Shown here in pieces: positions 5,820 through 9,279 of a stretch of 9,279 nt of DNA (position 1 is the stretch's first letter; every line of letters begins with the position of its first letter). This stretch comes from CAYMKL01 sp964390805 (lineage in GTDB: Bacteria; Chloroflexota; Anaerolineae; VGOG01), in assembly GCA_964390805.1 (NCBI GenBank), contig CAYMKL010000196.1, positions 1-9,279 on the forward strand, read 5' to 3'. The notes under the pieces were generated by a model, which was not told where the DNA came from, made no database searches, and saw only the letters and a program-made list of their open reading frames with translations. Made by a program: the position numbers and the translations under genes.

Positions 5820-5869
5820 CCTTACACGGATGTAAGGTTTTTCGAAGCACGTTGTAAGGTTTTTCGAAG
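5820..5869. promoter_or_regulatory. Operator-like phased repeats upstream of a strong promoter
   Basis: The 17-bp word TGTAAGGTTTTTCGAAG occurs twice without mismatch, at 5831-5847 and 5853-5869, exactly 22 bp (two helical turns) apart. A weaker third AGGnTTTT is in phase at 5879. The first copy is also the right half of a perfect palindrome, CCTTACA-CGGA-TGTAAGG (5820-5837). The second copy ends 22 bp before the -35 box at 5892. The position and same-face phasing fit binding sites for an activator contacting the promoter. The factor is unknown. Confidence 0.55.
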
Positions 5870-5891
5870 TCAAAATTCAGGCTTTTTCCTA

Positions 5892-5921
5892 TTGACATTT
5901 CGCCCTCCGGTATGGTATAAT
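5892..5921 (+). promoter_or_regulatory. Sigma-70-type promoter reading into structured element copy B
   Basis: TTGACA (5892-5897) and TATAAT (5916-5921) match consensus at all twelve positions, with an 18-bp spacer. Transcription should start near 5928 and produce a leader containing copy B. Before the IS insertion the first gene behind it was the beta-helix protein. An early terminator (copy B) lies between, so the product may be a small RNA or an attenuated leader. Confidence 0.85.
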
Positions 5922-5951
5922 GTAGGGGACGTATCAGTGAGGAAACAACGA

Positions 5952-6040
5952 AGGGTGCGCTTCTGGTAGTGCCAGGCCAAAGCAGCCAACACACTTCTCA
6001 AACCCGACGCCAGCCAAGGCCGTGCTCTTGCGTGCTCTGA
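5952..6040 (+). ncRNA. Structured element, copy B, 5' part (split by the IS)
   Basis: This is a diverged copy of 5668-5758. AGGGTGCGC (5952-5960) pairs without mismatch, using wobbles, with GCGTGCTCT (6030-6038). CTGG/CCAG (5963-5966/5972-5975) makes the small hairpin. The left arm ACGCCAGCC is at 6007-6015. Its partner GGCTGGCGT with six Ts now lies beyond the IS at 6959-6972. The blocks TCTGG...AACACA and CCA...TGGCG differ from copy A at 5 of 32 and 5 of 35 positions. The element lies about 24 nt downstream of the predicted transcription start. Confidence 0.5.
6038..6040. repeat. Target site duplication (left), TGA
   Basis: TGA at 6038-6040 repeats at 6956-6958, flanking the insertion sequence exactly. 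Removing the IS and one TGA restores ...GTGCTCTGAGGCTGGCG..., which matches the uninterrupted copy A (...GTGCCCTGAGGCTGGCG...). The TNA-type 3-bp duplication fits the IS1031 group. Confidence 0.85.
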
Positions 6041-6063
6041 GAGGGTGTTTTAAAAGTTATGTA
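6041..6063. repeat. IS left terminal inverted repeat
   Basis: The left end starts GAGGGTGTTTTAAAAG and pairs with 6933-6955, with one mismatch (G versus C at position 4). The inner part is AT-rich. Confidence 0.9.
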
Positions 6064-6103
6064 AAAGCTGCGCATCTGGTTCATTTCTGGCATAATAGGG
6101 GGT

Positions 6104-6910
6104 ATGAACAGAAAACCATACCCCAGCGATTTGAACTATGTCCAGTGGCTCATCCTGGAACCACTCATTCCACCTGCCAAAAGAGGTGGCCGTATCCGAA
6201 GGGTGGATATGCGAGAGATTGTCAACGCCATTTTCTATGTTTTGCGGAGTGGCTGCGCCTGGCGCATGTTGCCCCACGATTTTCCTCCCTGGCAAACAGT
6301 CTACGGCTACTTCCGTACCTGGCGCAAAGAGGGTGTCTGGGAAGCCATGAACGATGCCTTGCGTGAAGCTGTGCGCCAGGAAGCCGGTCGTGAAACCGAA
6401 CCCAGTGCCGCGATCATCGACAGCCAAAGCGTCAAAACCACGGAAGTAAAGGGAGAGCGCGGCTACGACAGCAACAAGAAAGTCAAGGGGCGCAAACGGC
6501 ATATCATGGTGGATGTGATGGGCTTGCTCCTGGCTGTTGTTGTCCACAAGGCGAGTATTCAAGAGCGAGCCGGTGCCAAACTGCTTCTCCTGCGGGCCGT
6601 GCAAAAAGGGTTCAAACGCTTGGAGTTGATCTGGGCAGATGGCGGTTACAGTGGGCAACCGATGATTGACTGGGTCTGGCGATTGGCGGGCTGGGTTTTC
6701 GAAGTGATTAAGCGTAGCGAGGAAGCAACTGGATTTGTCGTGCTTCCACGCCGCTGGGTGGTTGAGCGGACGTTTGCCTGGTTGGGACGTTACCGGCGGT
6801 TGAGCAAAGATTATGAACAATTGCCAGAAACCAGCGAAGCCATGATTTATGCGGCCATGGTTCACATCATGCTGCGCCGTCTGGCACGTAACCCGGCTGT
6901 GGCCTTGTAA
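6104..6910 (+). CDS. IS5-family DDE transposase
   Basis: A single 268-aa frame, the usual size for one-ORF IS5/IS1031-group transposases. The N-terminal part has the family hallmark SGCAWRMLPHDFPPWQTVYGYF (about 49-70), belonging to the DUF4096-type DNA-binding region. The catalytic triad is complete: D106 in AIIDSQS, D179 in WADGGY, and E221 in VVERTFAWLGRYRRLSKDYE. It cuts and rejoins DNA at the element's ends. No frameshift or premature stop is seen, so it should be active. ATG 6104 gives a normal N-terminus (MNRKPYPSDLNYVQW); AGGGGG lies just before it, unusually close for a ribosome binding site, so translation may be weak. Confidence 0.95.
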   Translation: MNRKPYPSDLNYVQWLILEPLIPPAKRGGRIRRVDMREIVNAIFYVLRSGCAWRMLPHDFPPWQTVYGYFRTWRKEGVWEAMNDALREAVRQEAGRETEPSAAIIDSQSVKTTEVKGERGYDSNKKVKGRKRHIMVDVMGLLLAVVVHKASIQERAGAKLLLLRAVQKGFKRLELIWADGGYSGQPMIDWVWRLAGWVFEVIKRSEEATGFVVLPRRWVVERTFAWLGRYRRLSKDYEQLPETSEAMIYAAMVHIMLRRLARNPAVAL

Positions 6911-6932
6911 GTTGTTGCACTGCTCACAAGTA

Positions 6933-6955
6933 TACATAACTTTTAAAACACGCTC
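6933..6955. repeat. IS right terminal inverted repeat
   Basis: The right end closes with CTTTTAAAACACGCTC at 6955 and is complementary to 6041-6063 at 22 of 23 positions. TGA (6956-6958) follows immediately as the right target duplication. Confidence 0.9.
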
Positions 6956-6958
6956 TGA

Positions 6959-6972
6959 GGCTGGCGTTTTTT
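6959..6972 (+). terminator. Detached terminator arm and T-run of copy B
   Basis: GGCTGGCGT plus six Ts is the 3' arm of the copy B inverted repeat; its partner ACGCCAGCC is at 6007-6015, over 900 bp away across the IS. In the uninterrupted ancestor these would have formed the same terminator-like hairpin as in copy A, 53 bp before the beta-helix start codon. The IS has very probably disabled it. Confidence 0.45.
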
Positions 6973-7024
6973 GTCCGCAGGCGACCAGACTTGTACTGAG
7001 CCTGTCGAAGTGAAGGAACTTGCG

Positions 7025-8961
7025 ATGAAACAGATGCGCATTAACGCAATACTCACCATTGCTGTTCTAGCTCTAACCGCCCTCCTCATCCTCACCACCC
7101 TGCCCCAGGCCAGCGCCCAGAACGCGGGGTTGGTGGGCCAGATTGGGAGAGCGGAGTCGCCCACATTCACAGGCACCGGAACGCCCCCCGCTGTGGCCGG
7201 AGGCATTGCCATGTGGGCGCCAATGGCTATGACTACGGATACAGCCACGCCGACTTTCACTGCCACGTGGACACCCACCACCGTCGCCACCTCAACAGCC
7301 ACGCCAACGACCACACCAACGATCACACCGACACCTACGCCGTGCGGTCCGATCTATGTGAGTAGCGGTATTATTGAAAACGATACGACATGGGATCAGA
7401 CCTGCGGACCTTACGTCATCCAAGGGAATATCCTGATTCAGCAAGGGGTAACGCTGACGATAGAGTCAGGGGTAGAAGTGAAATTCGATGGTAACTACTT
7501 CTTGGAAGTGGAGGGGACTCTCACGGCTGTGGGCACGGCTGGGCAGAGGATTGTGTTCACATCCAACCAGGCTTCGCCAGCCAGGGAAGATTGGCAGGGG
7601 ATCAAGTTCCAGGAAGGCAGCACAGGCGCCATTCGCTACGCTGACATTCACTATGCTCAGACAGGCGTTTACATCTACAAAGCCTTCCCAGAGGTCTCGT
7701 ATACCACTGTGACCCATGCTAACGTGGGGATTTCTTCATCGCGGGGTACAACTACCTTTGCAAACAACACTGTCACCACGGACACGGGGTGTTGTTGGAG
7801 TGGCATCTCGATTGACAGCGCCAATTCCACGACGGTGGATGTTTCATCCAACACGATTTCTGGCCCTGCTAACGGCGTCAGGATTCAGAGCTGCAATGGC
7901 AGCACCATCACAGTGTCTAACAATGCGATGACACAGCTACAAAGGCACATTGGGACGAACACTGGCGGCGTCTTCGTGAGCGAATCCAACTCTACTCTCA
8001 ACATCACCAACAACACGGTTTCAGAGGCAAAGAACACCTACTACGGCGCGTATGGGGTCTATGTGTCTGGAGAAGTCGTATCGTTGACAGTGAGCGGCAA
8101 TACGCTGACCAACAACCAGGGAGGTTTGCGAATCTCGACCACTGATGAACCTGTTACTGTCTCTAACAACACCTTTTCTGGAAACAACAGCGCCATCATT
8201 CTGTACCTTTCTTCAGGTGCGACTGATGTTTCAATCACCAACAACACCTTGACCGACAATGGTACTGGTATTTCGTGGAGTGGCAGTGCCAGTGCCCCAT
8301 CACCTCAAATCAACTACAATGACATTACTGGCTCTAGTGGTTATGCCCTGAGTGTAGGCACGCAACGCGGCGCCTACACCACCCTCGACGTACGTTACAA
8401 CTGGTGGGGTACTACCAACGCCGCTACTATCGCTTCCAAAGTTCATGACTATGACGATGACTACCGCTATTACGAAGCCCTACTGTCTCCAATTTTGACC
8501 GCATCTTACACAAGCCCGGTGGAAGGCCCGACTAATCCTGCGTTCACCATTAACAGCGGCGCTAGTGTAACCGAGGATCCCGATGTTGCGCTCACTCTAT
8601 CTGCCGATAACGCAGCACAAATGAGGATTAGCGAAGACTCTGACTTCCAGGGAGTGGCTTGGGAGACCTTCGCCACTACTAAGGCTTTCCAGCTTTCCAC
8701 CGGCAACGGCATGAAATACGTTCATGCCCAATTCAAAGACGCCAGTGAGCGATTGTCAACCCTAGCATTTGCAAAGATCCGCTTGGAACAGCCTCAACCA
8801 GGGCCGACGGATGTCAGCGGCTTGATTGATACCAATAAGACCTGGACCCAGTATAGCAGTCCGTACATAGTGAAGGGGAACATATTAGTTCAACAGGGTG
8901 TGACCTTGACGATAGAGTCAGGGGTAGAAGTGAAATTCGATGGTAACTACTTCTTGGAAGT
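7025..8961 (+). CDS. Secreted modular beta-helix surface protein, N-terminal part (runs into gap)
   Basis: At least 645 residues before the gap. M1-Q32 is a classical signal peptide (KQMRIN, hydrophobic core, cleavage near ASAQ). Residues about 73-106 are a Thr/Pro linker of TATPT type, and C107 starts the folded part. Residues about 110-490 form a right-handed beta-helix of PbH1/NosD type with many Asn-ladder turns (VSSNTISG, ITNNTLTDNG, VSNNTFSGN), capped by the YNWWGTTNAATI motif. An Ig-like segment follows (about 500-590, FTINSGASVTEDPDVALTLS). A second beta-helix module then begins, repeating VTLTIESGVEVKFDGNYFLE. The protein is presumably exported, binding or cleaving polysaccharide or forming surface fibres; no catalytic residues can be assigned. 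ATG 7025 is chosen over in-frame upstream codons because GAAGGA (7012-7017) is 7 nt away and the signal peptide begins there. Confidence 0.88.
7455..7509 (+). repeat. 55-bp exact repeat, first copy (pair with 8907-8961)
   Basis: Identical to 8907-8961 over all 55 bases; the offset of 1452 bp is 484 codons, so the repeat is in frame. It encodes the TIESGVEVKFDGNYFLE strand at the start of each beta-helix module. The second copy stops exactly at the N gap. Confidence 0.95.
8316..8370 (+). repeat. 55-bp exact repeat, first copy (pair with 9062-9116)
   Basis: Identical to 9062-9116 over 55 bases, encoding NDITGSSGYALSVGTQRG at the end of the beta-helix. The second copy begins exactly at the first base after the gap. 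Homology continues after it with a few differences through the NWWGTTNAATIASK cap. Confidence 0.95.
8907..8961 (+). repeat. 55-bp exact repeat, second copy, abutting the gap
   Basis: Second copy of 7455-7509. It ends at the last called base before the run of Ns; upstream of 8907 the two modules differ at several positions. Confidence 0.95.
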
Positions 8962-9061
8962 NNNNNNNNNNNNNNNNNNNNNNNNNNNNNNNNNNNNNNN
9001 NNNNNNNNNNNNNNNNNNNNNNNNNNNNNNNNNNNNNNNNNNNNNNNNNNNNNNNNNNNNN
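8962..9061. other. Scaffold gap, 100 N
   Basis: Exactly 100 Ns, an arbitrary or estimated scaffold join. By comparison with module 1 the missing part should correspond to 7510-8315, about 806 bases. That length puts the flanking coding parts in the same frame, whereas the written 100 does not. No feature should be called across it. Confidence 0.97.
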
Positions 9062-9264
9062 ACAATGACATTACTGGCTCTAGTGGTTATGCCCTGAGTG
9101 TAGGCACGCAACGCGGTACCTACACCACCCTCGACGCACGTCACAACTGGTGGGGTACTACCAACGCTGCTACTATCGCTTCGAAGATCTTTGACGAAGA
9201 GGATGATTACAGGTATTTCACAGTGGTAACTACTCAGGCTACCCCTCAAGAGTACAAGGGATGA
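9062..9264 (+). CDS. Beta-helix surface protein, C-terminal part (5' end in gap)
   Basis: Starting with the codon AAT at 9064 this reads NDITGSSGYALSVGTQRGTY, the NWWGTTNAATIASK cap, then FDEEDDYRYFTVVTTQATPQ and EYKG before TGA 9262-9264. It duplicates the end of beta-helix module 1 and is almost certainly the C-terminus of the protein starting at 7025. After the cap it does not continue into a second Ig-like segment but ends within about 25 residues. There is no LPxTG signal, membrane anchor or other sorting tag, so the protein is probably released or held non-covalently. With an 806-base gap the whole protein would be about 981 aa. Confidence 0.8.
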
Positions 9265-9279
9265 AGGGGTTGCCGGTCA

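Larger units (their letters stand above)
6041..6955 (+). mobile_element. Complete IS5-family insertion sequence (IS1031-like), 915 bp
   Basis: The element has 23-bp terminal inverted repeats (6041-6063 and 6933-6955; 22 of 23 match, beginning GAGGGTGTTTTAAAAG on the left and GAGCGTGTTTTAAAAG on the right, read inward), a single full-length DDE transposase and a 3-bp TGA target duplication. All parts are intact, so it is probably a recent insertion. It lies inside structured element copy B, separating that element's promoter and left half from its terminator arm and from the beta-helix gene. Transposase and downstream gene are in the same orientation, so read-through from the IS may now contribute to expression of the surface protein. 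Confidence 0.93.

Noticed and set aside
5831..5869. CRISPR-like pair of direct repeats
   Set aside because: Only two exact units with a 5-bp spacer, next to a promoter; spacer length and copy number do not fit a CRISPR array.
6050..6937. 295-codon open frame on the minus strand covering the transposase
   Set aside because: It is a mirror of the transposase gene and runs into the IS ends; no known protein pattern.
6971..9097. Reading the surface-protein frame straight through the Ns to a stop at 9095-9097
   Set aside because: The 100 Ns are not a real length. The true C-terminal homology after the gap is in another frame and ends at 9262-9264; likewise the upstream codons before ATG 7025 precede the signal peptide.

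Overview
This window reads like a scaffold from a Chloroflexota-type bacterium (probably Anaerolineae or a relative). That is inferred from gene style, not from a marker gene: a secreted right-handed beta-helix protein with a long Thr/Pro linker, a TumE-like (DUF6516) toxin module, a GNAT protein, YtcJ-like and Amidohydro_2 amidohydrolases, and moderately high GC with scattered intergenic repeat families. All credible genes are on the + strand.

Left part (1-4583) is mostly metabolic. The 3' end of an Amidohydro_2 family hydrolase is followed after 24 bp by a complete YtcJ-like amidohydrolase with a strong ribosome binding site, so the two are probably one operon. A consensus sigma-70 promoter (TTGACA-17-TATACT) then drives two tandem alanine tRNAs, anticodons CGC and GGC, both with the G3:U70 alanine identity pair. 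Directly behind the tRNAs is the decapitated N-terminus of an RlaP/YcgL-type nucleotidyltransferase. It breaks off where a two-domain GNAT acetyltransferase begins. An aldo/keto reductase with an intact catalytic tetrad follows.

Middle part (4584-6040) is accessory DNA. It holds a scrap of a calcium-binding-repeat protein, then a second consensus promoter (TTGACA-17-TAGAAT) in front of a compact overlapping gene set: a possible leaderless 37-codon ORF, a 109-aa antitoxin-like protein and a TumE-like toxin. All three use non-ATG starts. Behind it is a duplicated structured element (copies A and B) of about 100 bp. It has a short hairpin, a long-range stem supported by wobble-preserving changes, and a GC-rich inverted repeat ending in a T-run. 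Between the copies are 22-bp-phased direct repeats and a third consensus promoter (TTGACA-18-TATAAT) aimed into copy B.

Right part (6041-9279) starts with a complete 915-bp IS5-family (IS1031-like) element with 23-bp ends and a TGA target duplication. It sits inside copy B, between the promoter and the beta-helix surface-protein gene. That gene has a signal peptide, a Thr/Pro linker, a beta-helix module, an Ig-like segment and the start of a second near-identical module. It is interrupted by a 100-N scaffold gap. Both gap edges are exact 55-bp copies of sequence inside module 1, so the gap looks like a repeat-resolution artefact. The C-terminus and stop codon follow the gap in a frame consistent with about 806 missing bases.

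The parts most worth checking are the duplicated RNA-like element with its phased upstream repeats and IS disruption, and the TumE-like module with its unusual starts.
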